Shown: in pieces, positions 8,658 to 15,753 of the stretch | Layout: each line of letters starts with the position of its first letter | How positions within the stretch are numbered: position 1 is the stretch's first letter | DNA from: JBCCQH01 sp039024435 | GTDB lineage: Bacteria > Bacteroidota > Bacteroidia > J057 > JADKCL01 | Direction: 5' to 3' | NCBI GenBank assembly: GCA_039024435.1 | Contig: JBCCQH010000100.1 | Location: 1-30,680, forward strand | Length of the DNA stretch: 30,680 bases | Translations under genes and position numbers: made by a program | Notes under the pieces: model-generated | The model's database searches: none | Told to the model about the DNA's origin: nothing | Seen by the model: only the letters and a program-made list of their open reading frames with translations

Positions 8658-8708
8658 CCCGTAGCGCAGAAACCCACACTACGGGAAACAAATATTTGTT
8701 TTTTTGCC
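8658..8708 (+). repeat. Inverted repeat plus 16-base palindrome and T tract
   Basis: CCCGTAG (8658-8664) pairs perfectly with CTACGGG (8679-8685). It is followed directly by the palindrome AAACAAATATTTGTTT (8686-8701) and further Ts. On the + strand this has the shape of a rho-independent terminator, yet both neighbouring genes read on the minus strand. It may terminate an unseen + transcript or be a protein-binding site upstream of the NUDIX gene. Confidence 0.4.
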
Positions 8709-8780
8709 ACAAGAAATCCAGGTCACAGGTATTCTGGGACATCTAAGAGAACAGATCACGCAATAGAATGCCGTGAAAAT

Positions 8781-9203
8781 CTACTCGGCCATTTCCACCG
8801 GCGCGGCCATTTCCAGTTCGGCTTCCGAATAGAGCGTCCGAGGATCAAAGTCGCATCCGGGATAGGGACACGGTGCAAAAGGATGGCTCCGCGGCGGACG
8901 CGGATGCTTGCCTCCTCTGGACTCGGCGTTGTCGATGGTTGCCAGGCCTTTGTGCCAGAACATACACTCCCACTGATAGGCGTCAAGTGGGTCACTGCAG
9001 CGCATAAATTTGAAATACTTATAATGCCCAGCTCGACGGTGCTGATCAAGGGCATCGTAAAGGCGAAAGTCATCCCGGCCTACGTAGGCTGGCGCGCCCA
9101 TATTGGTCCGGTAAAGGATATAAACTCCGGGTGCATGCGGAACTTTTCCTGGGGACAACTTAGCCAGGGGAATCTTTTTAGGGCTCAATTTGTGTGCCTT
9201 CAT
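8781..9203 (-). CDS. GIY-YIG-like nuclease-fold protein
   Basis: The ATG at 9203 gives 140 residues and is preferred over an earlier in-frame start at 9242 whose extra 13 residues look non-conserved. The core motifs of the GIY-YIG fold are recognisable: GVYIL (26-30) and AYVGR (39-43), then an arginine/histidine-containing helix (LYDALDQHRR). Glu79 in QWECMFWH is a candidate catalytic acid, followed by Asn92 (DNAES). A C-terminal HPRPP...CPYPGCDF block (100-119) has two cysteines that could bind a metal or form a family tail. Such stand-alone proteins are common in bacteria and mostly unassigned. Whether it cuts DNA is unknown. Confidence 0.72.
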   Translation of the reverse strand: MKAHKLSPKKIPLAKLSPGKVPHAPGVYILYRTNMGAPAYVGRDDFRLYDALDQHRRAGHYKYFKFMRCSDPLDAYQWECMFWHKGLATIDNAESRGGKHPRPPRSHPFAPCPYPGCDFDPRTLYSEAELEMAAPVEMAE

Positions 9204-9669
9204 AATGATCCGATTTAATAGCTTACATTGGATATAATACAAGTCGGTGGTCTGAAAAAAAGGTAGTTGGGGTCTAGCAAAAAAATCTTTTTAAAAATTG
9301 TGGTAATCTGCTGAAAGAGAAGCTAAACCGATAGTTAAGATAGTAAAAAATTCGGGATTCGCAATAAGTGGCTGGGGAGAAGTGCCATGATTTTGCCCAA
9401 TGGCTCGAAAATTGAATCCAGCGGACAAATGCTCTCCTTCCGCAAAGACAAAAATCGGAGAGATTCCGACAAAAAAATATAATATATGCGACTGATTACA
9501 AACAATTTAAATTCACTTACATCAAGTGTCAATTGATTTTATCTAATGCTGTACCATTTGGTTTTTTCCCTTCGGCAAAATAGGTATATTCCCCTGGAAA
9601 TTGATCTGTGAGATAAAAAGACGGGCCCTGGCGTTTGCGTAACCCAGGCGAATTCCAAATCCAATTGAA
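9204..9669. other. AT-rich intergenic region
   Basis: This 466-base stretch is far more AT-rich than its surroundings, especially 9275-9350 and 9470-9545, and holds long A runs. Apart from a possible 31-codon ORF I see no gene or RNA. A TATATTCC stretch near 9585 could be a -7 element for the downstream secreted protein. The composition suggests regulatory DNA or a fragment of foreign origin. Confidence 0.6.
9387..9482 (+). CDS. Possible 31-residue small ORF
   Basis: ATG at 9387 is preceded by GGAGAAG at a plausible Shine-Dalgarno distance (three bases further up than ideal) and opens a 31-codon frame ending in TAA at 9480-9482. The peptide is hydrophilic and lysine/arginine-rich toward its end (SFRKDKNRRDSDKK). 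There is no recognisable family. It could be a chance ORF in AT-rich DNA or the remnant of a longer gene. Confidence 0.2.
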   Translation: MILPNGSKIESSGQMLSFRKDKNRRDSDKKI

Positions 9670-10398
9670 ATGCAAACGGTTATGAAACGGACATTGCTTC
9701 TTCTTCTCTGCATTGGCGGTACTTCATTGTGGTCACAAGTGGCGTCCACGGAATGCATCGTCGAGGTCAAAGCGGTTTACGGTCACATTGACCACAACAA
9801 ATTGCTCCAACGGGACCAAGCGACCCGGATTCGCTACGAACACCGCTATATCATGAAGACCGATCCGCAAGCAGAACGCAAGGGTGGGGAGGAAACCCGG
9901 ACTTACACACGGGACTTCATGCACCACCTCACCAGTGAGTTTGAGTCTTGTACGGATGCGAAAGAAGCCTTTTACCACAGCAAATTTCAGTTCATGGTGT
10001 ACCGAACTGCACCCACACTCGCCAAAGCAGGATTGGTTCCAGGAATGGACCAGGGCATATTTGACCAATGCCTTGTGCGGCGCTGTAACTTTGTCCCCGC
10101 CCCGGGGGAAGATAGTACGAGCTACAAGGAAGCCTTCCTAACTGTCAATCCGGCTGGGCAACAAAAATACAAAGTGAAAGATTTAAATTTAACCTGGAAC
10201 CCACTCAACGCTCAGATTGTATCTCTCAAGGTAAATTTCACGGATCGGTCGCGGACCAAAGAAGCGACCTACACTTTTCTTGAAATCGACGATGCCTACA
10301 CGCCGGAAACTCCGCTCGGTGATGCAGCCGCATTGTTCCTGGAAGGGGATGCCCTGGCACGCCGTTTCCAGGGGTCGGAACTGAAAGATTACCGTTAA
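9670..10398 (+). CDS. Secreted/periplasmic hypothetical protein
   Basis: The 242-residue product opens with a signal peptide: MKRT followed by a leucine-rich core and TSLWSQ, a typical Bacteroidota cleavage context. Initiation could be at 9670 or at the fourth-codon-later ATG 9682, which places the lysine/arginine nearer the N-terminus. The mature part (about 215 residues) is hydrophilic. It contains four cysteines (in TECIVE, FESCTD, FDQCLV and RRCNF) that could form two disulfides in the periplasm. The C-terminal half reads as beta-strands (DLNLTWNPLNAQIVSLKVNF, ATYTFLEID). I do not recognise the family and the neighbours give no clue. It stands alone, with AT-rich DNA before it and structured intergenic DNA after it. 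Confidence 0.72.
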   Translation: MQTVMKRTLLLLLCIGGTSLWSQVASTECIVEVKAVYGHIDHNKLLQRDQATRIRYEHRYIMKTDPQAERKGGEETRTYTRDFMHHLTSEFESCTDAKEAFYHSKFQFMVYRTAPTLAKAGLVPGMDQGIFDQCLVRRCNFVPAPGEDSTSYKEAFLTVNPAGQQKYKVKDLNLTWNPLNAQIVSLKVNFTDRSRTKEATYTFLEIDDAYTPETPLGDAAALFLEGDALARRFQGSELKDYR

Positions 10399-10431
10399 AG
10401 GGGACGAGACAGAAATTGCGATAAGAATTTC

Positions 10432-10510
10432 GGCAACAAAAAAAGCTAGGGGACTCAATCCCTTGGGGAGAGTCAACCCTAACCCTTGCTCTTGTTGCCA
10501 GGAATCTCCT
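10432..10510 (+). ncRNA. Nested inverted repeats, possible structured RNA or 3' UTR element
   Basis: GGCAACAA (10432-10439) pairs perfectly with TTGTTGCC (10492-10499). Inside it, AGGG-GACT (10447-10454) faces AGTC-aa-CCCT (10471-10480), and CCC/GGG pair at the tip around a TTG loop. AGGA and TCCT form a further small hairpin at 10500-10510. It begins about 34 bases after the secreted-protein stop, so it may be a structured 3' UTR or an independent small RNA. It matches no RNA family I know. Confidence 0.35.
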
Positions 10511-10613
10511 GACAAATCAAGTATATACAAAACGAAGAGTGCCCTCCCAATTCTGTGCACGAACGGGCAGTTTCCGTGAGCCAACTGTTATTTTTTTTGC
10601 GCGAACGGTAGTA

Positions 10614-10635
10614 TTTCCCCACATTGTTGGGGAAA
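10614..10635 (+). terminator. Hairpin TTTCCCCA/TGGGGAAA followed by TTTTC
   Basis: A perfect eight-pair stem with the loop CATTGT is followed by a short T run. It could end transcripts from upstream, or act as an operator since it directly precedes the TATATTTG box. Confidence 0.4.
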
Positions 10636-10640
10636 TTTTC

Positions 10641-10648
10641 TATATTTG
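10641..10648 (+). promoter_or_regulatory. Consensus Bacteroidota -7 element (TATATTTG)
   Basis: TATATTTG matches TAnnTTTG exactly. The nearest upstream TTG triplets (10624 and 10627) are closer than the usual 17-23 bases, so the -33 element is unclear. If active, it would start RNA near 10654, directly ahead of the series of hairpins that ends in a terminator at about 10881. Confidence 0.45.
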
Positions 10649-10654
10649 TAGTGA

Positions 10655-10881
10655 TAGGTGTGGGTAAACCCCACGAATTTGAATTCGCATTTAACTCAAC
10701 TTTACGAGAGGACCCGGAAGTCAGTTTAATTTCATCAAATCTTTGTCGACCGATTAGGTCGATATTCCTGACCCTAATTCTTGCTTTTTTAACCCGACCA
10801 CCCGATTGATTATCGAGTCGGGTCCTCCTCATGTGAGAAAAAGGCATTGCAAAGCGCGACCAGATCGCGCTTTTGCTTTTT
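10655..10881 (+). ncRNA. Candidate structured non-coding RNA (about 230 nt)
   Basis: Between a consensus -7 box and a rho-independent terminator lie several perfect inverted repeats and no plausible ORF. They are GTGGG/CCCAC (10660-10674), CGAATT/AATTCG (10674-10687), GTCAG/CTGAC (10720/10768) enclosing TCGACC/GGTCGA (10746-10762), and ACCCGAC/GTCGGGT (10792/10817) enclosing CGAT/ATCG. A long-range pairing, GAGGACCCG (10708-10716) with CGGGTCCTC (10819-10827), shares bases with ACCCGAC/GTCGGGT, so those two stems exclude each other. This could be a trans-acting RNA or a leader of the DUF6132-rhodanese pair. I could not match it to tmRNA, RNase P RNA, SRP RNA or 6S RNA. Confidence 0.4.
10849..10881 (+). 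terminator. Rho-independent terminator
   Basis: GCAAA-GCGCGA (10849-10859) pairs with TCGCGC-TTTTGC (10865-10876, one bulged T) around the loop CCAGA, and is followed by five Ts. It lies 84 bases before the DUF6132 gene. Confidence 0.65.
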
Positions 10882-10964
10882 CCCAGGTAAGGATCAGGGG
10901 TTTTACCTTCTGTACCTAAAGTGCCAATTCGGATGCCGGTCGCGACGGAAAAACCCTTATCTTT

Positions 10965-11183
10965 ATGGTCGTGAAGGCAATTCGTTATCGTTACGTGTAC
11001 CTTGGTCTCATCGCACTCGGAATTGTGGGAGGATTGACCTACTGGCAGTTCTGGGGCTGTAACGAAAGCTGTCCCATTGATGCCAGTTGGAAATGGAGCG
11101 CGGTACGGGGAGGTGCCATTGGGCTGTGCATTGCGGCGATTTTCCAGCCTTCCGGGAGAAATGTAACCGAAAACAATCGCTAA
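10965..11183 (+). CDS. DUF6132-like small membrane protein
   Basis: The 72-residue protein has two membrane segments (about residues 10-30 and 47-61) joined by a short loop with CNESCP (Cys32, Cys36). Two helices around a CNxxCP loop are the pattern of the DUF6132 family of Bacteroidota, whose biochemical function is not established. Its stop lies five bases before the rhodanese lipoprotein ATG, so the two are almost certainly cotranscribed. The paired cysteines next to a sulfurtransferase suggest a role in sulfur or thiol handling at the envelope, which is inference. A GTG at 10971 is an alternative start. TATCTTTA at 10958-10965 overlaps the annotated ATG and could be a -7 box if that GTG is used. 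Confidence 0.75.
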   Translation: MVVKAIRYRYVYLGLIALGIVGGLTYWQFWGCNESCPIDASWKWSAVRGGAIGLCIAAIFQPSGRNVTENNR

Positions 11184-11188
11184 ACATC

Positions 11189-11776
11189 ATGCAAAAACTA
11201 TCGTCCGTACTGTTCCTCGCATTGGCGCTGACTTTTGCGTCGCTTGCTGGCTGTGGCTCCGAATCCACGGAGGGCGACCAGAGCAAAGAAGAAACCACCA
11301 CTACGGTCAATGACCAAGCGGAGACCGATGCCTCCGCTGCCGACGGCGAAAGGGTGGAAAATGAAGAAGACGCCTCCGAGGACGAAGATTCCGACGAGGG
11401 CCCCGGCGACCCCAACACGGGTGATCCAGTTGCCGAAGCGGGCCAAGGAGTGATCGGCACCGGTATCGCGCCGAGCGACCTGGTCGAACTAAGGGTCGAA
11501 GAGCCGAAGCTCCAAATCCTCGATGTCCGTACTCCGGAAGAAGTCGCCAGCGGCGTCATCGAAGGTGCCAAAATGGTCGACATCAACGACGCCGACTTCG
11601 TCAACAAAGTAGCCGGCCAGATGGACAAAGGCGCGCCAATGGTGGTCTATTGTGGTGGTGGCAAGCGCAGTGCCAAAGCCATCGATATGCTCAAAGAAAA
11701 CGGCTACACCATGCTTTACAACCTCACCGGAGGGATCAAAGCCTGGACCGCCGAGGGCAACTCCCTGAGTAAGTAA
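11189..11776 (+). CDS. Rhodanese-domain lipoprotein with long acidic linker
   Basis: The ATG at 11189 gives 195 residues; the in-frame extension upstream overlaps DUF6132 and is rejected. A lipoprotein signal ends in the lipobox SLAGC (Cys22). Residues 23-85 are a low-complexity linker very rich in Glu, Asp, Thr and Ser, which would hold the domain away from the membrane. A single rhodanese domain follows (about 93-193) with LDVRTPEE (111-118) and the active-site loop CGGGKRS, whose Cys155 would carry the persulfide. The C-terminal LTGGIKAW is typical of the family. Expected role: sulfur transfer from thiosulfate or a persulfide donor in the periplasm or at the surface. It is cotranscribed with DUF6132, and a strong hairpin follows the stop. 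Confidence 0.9.
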   Translation: MQKLSSVLFLALALTFASLAGCGSESTEGDQSKEETTTTVNDQAETDASAADGERVENEEDASEDEDSDEGPGDPNTGDPVAEAGQGVIGTGIAPSDLVELRVEEPKLQILDVRTPEEVASGVIEGAKMVDINDADFVNKVAGQMDKGAPMVVYCGGGKRSAKAIDMLKENGYTMLYNLTGGIKAWTAEGNSLSK

Positions 11777-11793
11777 TTGCTGGGGACTGTGCG

Positions 11794-11832
11794 CAACGGG
11801 CCGGAGCGAAGTGCATTCGTTCCGGCCCGTTG
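11794..11832. terminator. Bidirectional hairpin between convergent genes
   Basis: CAACGGGCCGGA pairs perfectly with TCCGGCCCGTTG, and the stem extends through CGAA/TTCG (one G opposite T) around a short loop, giving about 16-17 pairs. It lies 17 bases after the rhodanese stop and 31 bases from the Na/Pi cotransporter stop, so it can serve both. No long T tract is present on either side. Confidence 0.7.
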
Positions 11833-11863
11833 TATTTCTATTCCGAGGAAGGTCACTGCCCGA

Positions 11864-13162
11864 TCATCGCCGCGAATGGCCGGTGCGGATCGGAGATTCA
11901 TTCGGCAACCGGCGCTCATCGGGGAGGGCCTGCTGCTCAGGAATCGGCCGGAAACCGTCTTTTTTCAGCTGAATGTCCGTCGTGGCGATGATCAGGACGA
12001 AGGGCACCAGAAAAAATACGACGGCGAGATAAGCGACCCCCACAAAGCGGCGCGACATCGTCACGCGGCCGAGGTGCCGGGCTACGTTTACTGGAATGTT
12101 CCGAATCCGAGCAAACGGAAAGAAAATCAGCACGCCAATCAGATTGAAGAGAACGTGACCGAGGGCGATGGCGAATCCCAAAATGGGGAAAGCCCCCGGC
12201 GCGAGCAGGGCCGCCAATAGCGCCGTCGTCGTCGTCCCCACATTCGCTCCGAGGATGAAGGGAAAGGCTCTGCGCAAGCTGATGCGCTTGGTGGCCACCA
12301 GAGGCACAATCAGCGAAGTGGTCGCCGAGCTGGATTGAAAGGCGGCCGTGATGCCCGCTCCCCAAAGCAAGGACTTAAAAGGATGGCCGAACAGCACCGT
12401 TCCCATCCGCTGCCGTATACGGCCCACCACCACCCGTTTAAAGTAAACCGTGATGCCCCGCAAAGCGAGAAACAGGGTGACCAGTGCTACCCCCAGCGTG
12501 ACGTAGGGCAGCACCCCAGCGGTGGGACCGGTCACCCAGCTCACTGCGTCGACTACCCCATTGGTGATTGGGGATACTGCCGCCTTGACGAAGCGGACCC
12601 CATTCAGCGTGCCACCTCCATCCGGATTTACGTATAAGAGTTGGGCCAGGGCCACCGCCGGCTTACTCAGAATACCGAACAGCAGTTCCAGGGGAAATAC
12701 AATCAGCACCGTAAATATGTTGAAAAAGTCGTGGACGGTCGCCGCAGCAATGGCTTTGCGGTATTCAGAAACGTGGGTGATGTGTCCGAGGGAAACGATG
12801 GTGCTCGTAATCGTCGTGCCGATATTGGCGCCCATGATGATAGGAATCGCCTGGGAAATGACCTCAGGATCTCCGTCGGGACCAAATGCAGCCGCTCCGG
12901 TCAGCACGACAAGCGTGGAGGTGATGATACTCGAACTTTGGAGAATGGCCGTGGCCAGGAGACCCACAAACAGCCCGATGAAGGGGTTCCGCGTACTGGC
13001 AATGAGATTGTCGGCAAATTCCCTTCCGAGCAACCGCACGCTTACCCCCATCAACTCAATCGAGGCCAAAAAAGCATAGATGATCAGCAGGAGCAATAGC
13101 ACCTCACCGAGCGTCTTCAAATGAGCACGCGTCTGCTGATCGTCAGAATTGAGCTTTGCCAT
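11864..13162 (-). CDS. Na/Pi cotransporter family protein (NptA/PNaS type)
   Basis: The ATG at 13162 gives 432 residues; the longer frame adds non-family sequence. The protein shows the inverted repeat of the Na/Pi cotransporter family: first repeat QSSS (75-78) with GANIGTT (111-117), second repeat QSSS (276-279) with GANVGTT (305-311). These two motif pairs line the sodium and phosphate sites. About nine to ten hydrophobic segments are visible. There is no C-terminal PhoU domain; the protein ends in a short polar tail. Expected role: sodium-coupled phosphate movement across the inner membrane. Another anion is possible, as some members are poorly characterised. It is divergent from the sigma factor gene across 256 bases. 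Confidence 0.9.
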   Translation of the reverse strand: MAKLNSDDQQTRAHLKTLGEVLLLLLIIYAFLASIELMGVSVRLLGREFADNLIASTRNPFIGLFVGLLATAILQSSSIITSTLVVLTGAAAFGPDGDPEVISQAIPIIMGANIGTTITSTIVSLGHITHVSEYRKAIAAATVHDFFNIFTVLIVFPLELLFGILSKPAVALAQLLYVNPDGGGTLNGVRFVKAAVSPITNGVVDAVSWVTGPTAGVLPYVTLGVALVTLFLALRGITVYFKRVVVGRIRQRMGTVLFGHPFKSLLWGAGITAAFQSSSATTSLIVPLVATKRISLRRAFPFILGANVGTTTTALLAALLAPGAFPILGFAIALGHVLFNLIGVLIFFPFARIRNIPVNVARHLGRVTMSRRFVGVAYLAVVFFLVPFVLIIATTDIQLKKDGFRPIPEQQALPDERRLPNESPIRTGHSRR

Positions 13163-13418
13163 AGGGTACCCGGGTGTCGGGATTTCTCGTCGGACAACAA
13201 TAGGAAAAGATTGTTGGAGGGGTATTATGCCGACGTTAACAAATCGTTTCACTGGCAAATAATTGCTCTCAAGCTGTATTTGCGCCACTGGATGGCATTT
13301 TCCCGGTCTTCCCTCCGTTTGTGGAGCGATTTAAAATTCGCCGAGATTTTTTTCGCAAAAGTGTAACTTTCATTCCGACGGGGATTAGGCATGTGAAAGC
13401 ATTCTGAAACCGCATTGA

Positions 13419-14027
13419 ATGAAGACCTTGACACGCCAAAGAAAAAGCGAAGCCCAACTGCGACAGGAGCTGCAACAAATCAAAGCAGCCCAAAAGGACC
13501 CCCGGAGGTTCGGCGTGCTTTATGAAAAGTACTACCGGCAGATTTTTCTATTTGTCTACAAACGCACCCACGATGAAGAGGTCTGTGGCGACATCGTATC
13601 CCAGGTCTTCCTGAAAGCCATGGCCAGCCTCAAAAAATACGTCTACAAAGGAGTCCCCTTCTCCGCTTGGTTGTACCGGATTGCCTCCAATGAGGTCAAC
13701 CAGCACTACCGCAACAAAAAAGGCGAACGGACCATCAGCATGGAGCAAACCCACGTAGACCGGATCATGGCCATGGTCGACGACGACGATGGCGACGAGC
13801 GGGAAACCCGCTCCTACTACCTGCAGGTGATGATTGATACGCTGCAGGAACTCAAACCCGAGGAAGTGCAGATCATCGAGCTGCGGTTTTTTGAACAGCG
13901 CCCCTTCAAAGAAGTGGCCTTTATCCTCGGAATCACCGAAAACAACGCGAAAGTCCGGATCTACCGGATCCTGGAACGCCTGCGCAAGCGCCTCAAAAAG
14001 AACTTGGGAGGTCACTATGAAGCATAA
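13419..14027 (+). CDS. RNA polymerase ECF sigma factor
   Basis: The 202-residue protein has sigma region 2 at about residues 34-100 (LYEKYYRQIFLFVYKRT, DIVSQVFLKAMASLKKY, FSAWLYRIASNEVNQHYR), an acidic linker (DDDDGDE near 121-127), and region 4 at about 138-192 with the helix-turn-helix FKEVAFILGITENNAKVRIY. It would direct RNA polymerase to a specific promoter set. Regions 1 and 3 are absent, as expected for the ECF class. The first 30 residues are a basic, glutamine-rich helix. Its stop overlaps the next gene by 11 bases, so the partner is translationally coupled and is probably its regulator. No target promoters could be identified in the window. Confidence 0.93.
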   Translation: MKTLTRQRKSEAQLRQELQQIKAAQKDPRRFGVLYEKYYRQIFLFVYKRTHDEEVCGDIVSQVFLKAMASLKKYVYKGVPFSAWLYRIASNEVNQHYRNKKGERTISMEQTHVDRIMAMVDDDDGDERETRSYYLQVMIDTLQELKPEEVQIIELRFFEQRPFKEVAFILGITENNAKVRIYRILERLRKRLKKNLGGHYEA

Positions 14028-15282
14028 GTACAATATACGCGTTGACGGATCTAAGCCGACCGATGAGCAGATCGATGGGCACAAAAATTTTGACCGGATT
14101 CTGGCTGATTACCACAATCTGACCCAACCGATCTATCGCCGACCGCTCTACAAAAATCCGCGCGCCTTCGTCGGCCTGGTACTGATTTTTGTGATCGGCT
14201 ACCTGGTCTTTCAGGCTGTGGAAGAAGAAGCCGAAAACATTGCGCTCCAAGAATTACCGGTTGAGATCCGCGACGCCGAACAACGCTCTTTCCTCACCCC
14301 GCCCCTCAGTGGTCTTTCCGTCGACCGTGCGGAATACCTCCTCGCTGAAGCGGGGGACGCCGATCCTTTTACTTTGAAACTGACTGGCATCGGGGAACTG
14401 TCCGTACCCCGGGCCGCCTTCATCACAAAAGCTGGCCAACCGGTTCCACTCAGGGAAGTCGTACTGCGCGTCCGTAACCTGGAAGATCCCCTGAAAATGA
14501 TCGCGGCGGGTGTGCCCATGTACACCTTCGAAGCCGAGGACCAGTACCTGCTGGAATCGACCGTGCTACTGGACCTCAAGGCATTCCGGGGCAATGAACC
14601 CTTGCTACTGGCCGACGGAATGCGCCTGACCTTGCGCTTGCCCCATCGCAACGAAGCTCCGGATCGGGACCTGCAACTGTTCCGCCTAGACACCGCCGCG
14701 CGCCACTGGCAGCGCTTGTCCCCCGGCTACGAAATCCGGCGCGAACCTCATCCCGCCCACGACCTACAAGCGCACCGTCCCGCAGAAAACGATGGCTTTG
14801 ACCTCGTGGAATTCGACGAAAACGGCGATCCGATTGCCCAGAATGAAAACGTGCAGTCTGACTCCTTAGCGGAAACATTGGGTTACCGGCCCGAATTGCA
14901 ACTGCGTGAGCTGGGACTCATTTCCCTCAATCGCAAGCTGCGTCCCCAAATCGAAACAACCTTTTCCGTCCGCCTGGTCGATGACCGCGGCGAACCCATC
15001 GCCGTCTACGCCCTGTACAAACTGATGGAAGGGGTCAATTCAGTCGCCTATTTCTGGCCCAAAGACAAGAATCTGACCTATGAATTGCGCTATCTACCGG
15101 GCGTAAACCAAACGGTGTTTGGGTTTGATGCCGCAGGGCACCTGCTCACCGTGTCCGGCCGCGCCCTCGAAAACTTAGATGCCGACGCAGAATTCAATTC
15201 GGTCCCGGTGGAGCGTTCCTCCACCCCGGTCCAAAGCATCGACGAACTCAAGCAACTATTGGCCGGAAACCCCAGTCAATAA
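14017..15282 (+). CDS. One-pass membrane protein, putative anti-sigma regulator
   Basis: The ATG at 14017 follows a clear GGGAGG site, lies inside the end of the sigma factor gene, and gives 421 residues. The N-terminal 48 residues are cytoplasmic and polar, one membrane helix spans about 50-68, and about 350 residues would lie in the periplasm. This topology and the overlapping coupling to an ECF sigma gene fit an anti-sigma factor that releases its partner on an envelope signal. The short cytoplasmic part lacks a recognisable zinc-binding or FecR-type anti-sigma motif. The periplasmic part reads as beta-rich repeats (FTLKLTGIGELSVPRAAF, LPHRNEAPDRDLQLFRLD) without a family I can name. A strong terminator follows. 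Function is inferred from context. Confidence 0.75.
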   Translation: MKHKYNIRVDGSKPTDEQIDGHKNFDRILADYHNLTQPIYRRPLYKNPRAFVGLVLIFVIGYLVFQAVEEEAENIALQELPVEIRDAEQRSFLTPPLSGLSVDRAEYLLAEAGDADPFTLKLTGIGELSVPRAAFITKAGQPVPLREVVLRVRNLEDPLKMIAAGVPMYTFEAEDQYLLESTVLLDLKAFRGNEPLLLADGMRLTLRLPHRNEAPDRDLQLFRLDTAARHWQRLSPGYEIRREPHPAHDLQAHRPAENDGFDLVEFDENGDPIAQNENVQSDSLAETLGYRPELQLRELGLISLNRKLRPQIETTFSVRLVDDRGEPIAVYALYKLMEGVNSVAYFWPKDKNLTYELRYLPGVNQTVFGFDAAGHLLTVSGRALENLDADAEFNSVPVERSSTPVQSIDELKQLLAGNPSQ

Positions 15283-15335
15283 AGCAATGGATAAATACAG
15301 GATGCTTTTCTGTAATCGTTCTTTTATTAGCGGTT

Positions 15336-15360
15336 AGCCCCCCTCGCGGGGGCTTTTTTT
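15336..15360 (+). terminator. Strong rho-independent terminator
   Basis: AGCCCCC (15336-15342) pairs with GGGGGCT (15348-15354) around the loop CTCGC, followed by seven Ts. It ends the sigma/anti-sigma operon 53 bases after the stop and touches the end of the convergent VOC gene. Confidence 0.9.
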
Positions 15361-15742
15361 ATCCCGGCTGTTCGTAGGTCACGATGTATCCACTGTTGTC
15401 CAACAGGGAGAACTGCGTCGTTCCGCAGGGCGTGAGGTGGGGATGGTCCAGCAGACCGAAGCGCTCTGCAACGCGGGCGTAGCGCGCCCTGAGATCATCG
15501 ACTTCAATTACAATCGCAATACTGCCACCAACCTCCCGGCCCTCGAGAAACGGCACTTCCGACTTGAGGCGAGCGGCTTCTTTAAAAGCAAGCGCAAACT
15601 CCCCGAGCCGCATCAGCGCCCAGTAGGGTTTTCCGGCGGCATCGGGTTCATTGGCCACCAACACAAATTCCAAGATATCGCGGTAAAAGGCGATGCTCGC
15701 CGCCACGTCCTCCACCATCAATTCCAAAATCACTTGTGACAT
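15359..15742 (-). CDS. VOC (glyoxalase/bleomycin-resistance) superfamily protein
   Basis: The ATG at 15742 gives 127 residues; the upstream extension overlaps the arylsulfotransferase gene in another frame and is rejected. The single domain shows the VOC pattern: VILELMVEDVAASIAFYRD at the start, the aromatic-rich WALMRLGEFALAF strand, VVIEVDDLRARYARV in the second beta-alpha module, and the ending FSLLDNSGYIVTYEQ. The final block is typical of the metal-site region. VOC proteins range from glyoxalases to antibiotic-binding proteins and dioxygenases, and nothing here narrows the substrate. It lies 11 bases after the arylsulfotransferase-like gene on the same strand, so the two may be cotranscribed. 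Confidence 0.85.
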   Translation of the reverse strand: MSQVILELMVEDVAASIAFYRDILEFVLVANEPDAAGKPYWALMRLGEFALAFKEAARLKSEVPFLEGREVGGSIAIVIEVDDLRARYARVAERFGLLDHPHLTPCGTTQFSLLDNSGYIVTYEQPG

Positions 15743-15753
15743 GGGCCCGTACG

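Noticed and set aside
10655..10885. Reading the structured region as RNase P RNA, tmRNA, SRP RNA or 6S RNA
   Set aside because: Short resemblances (for example GGTAAACCCCAC) occur, but the conserved cores of RNase P, the tmRNA tag and tRNA-like ends, the SRP GGAA loop context and a 6S-type long closing helix are missing.
11794..11832. Long inverted repeat as an insertion-sequence end or attachment site
   Set aside because: It lies between two convergent stops with a short loop, the usual place and shape of a shared terminator.
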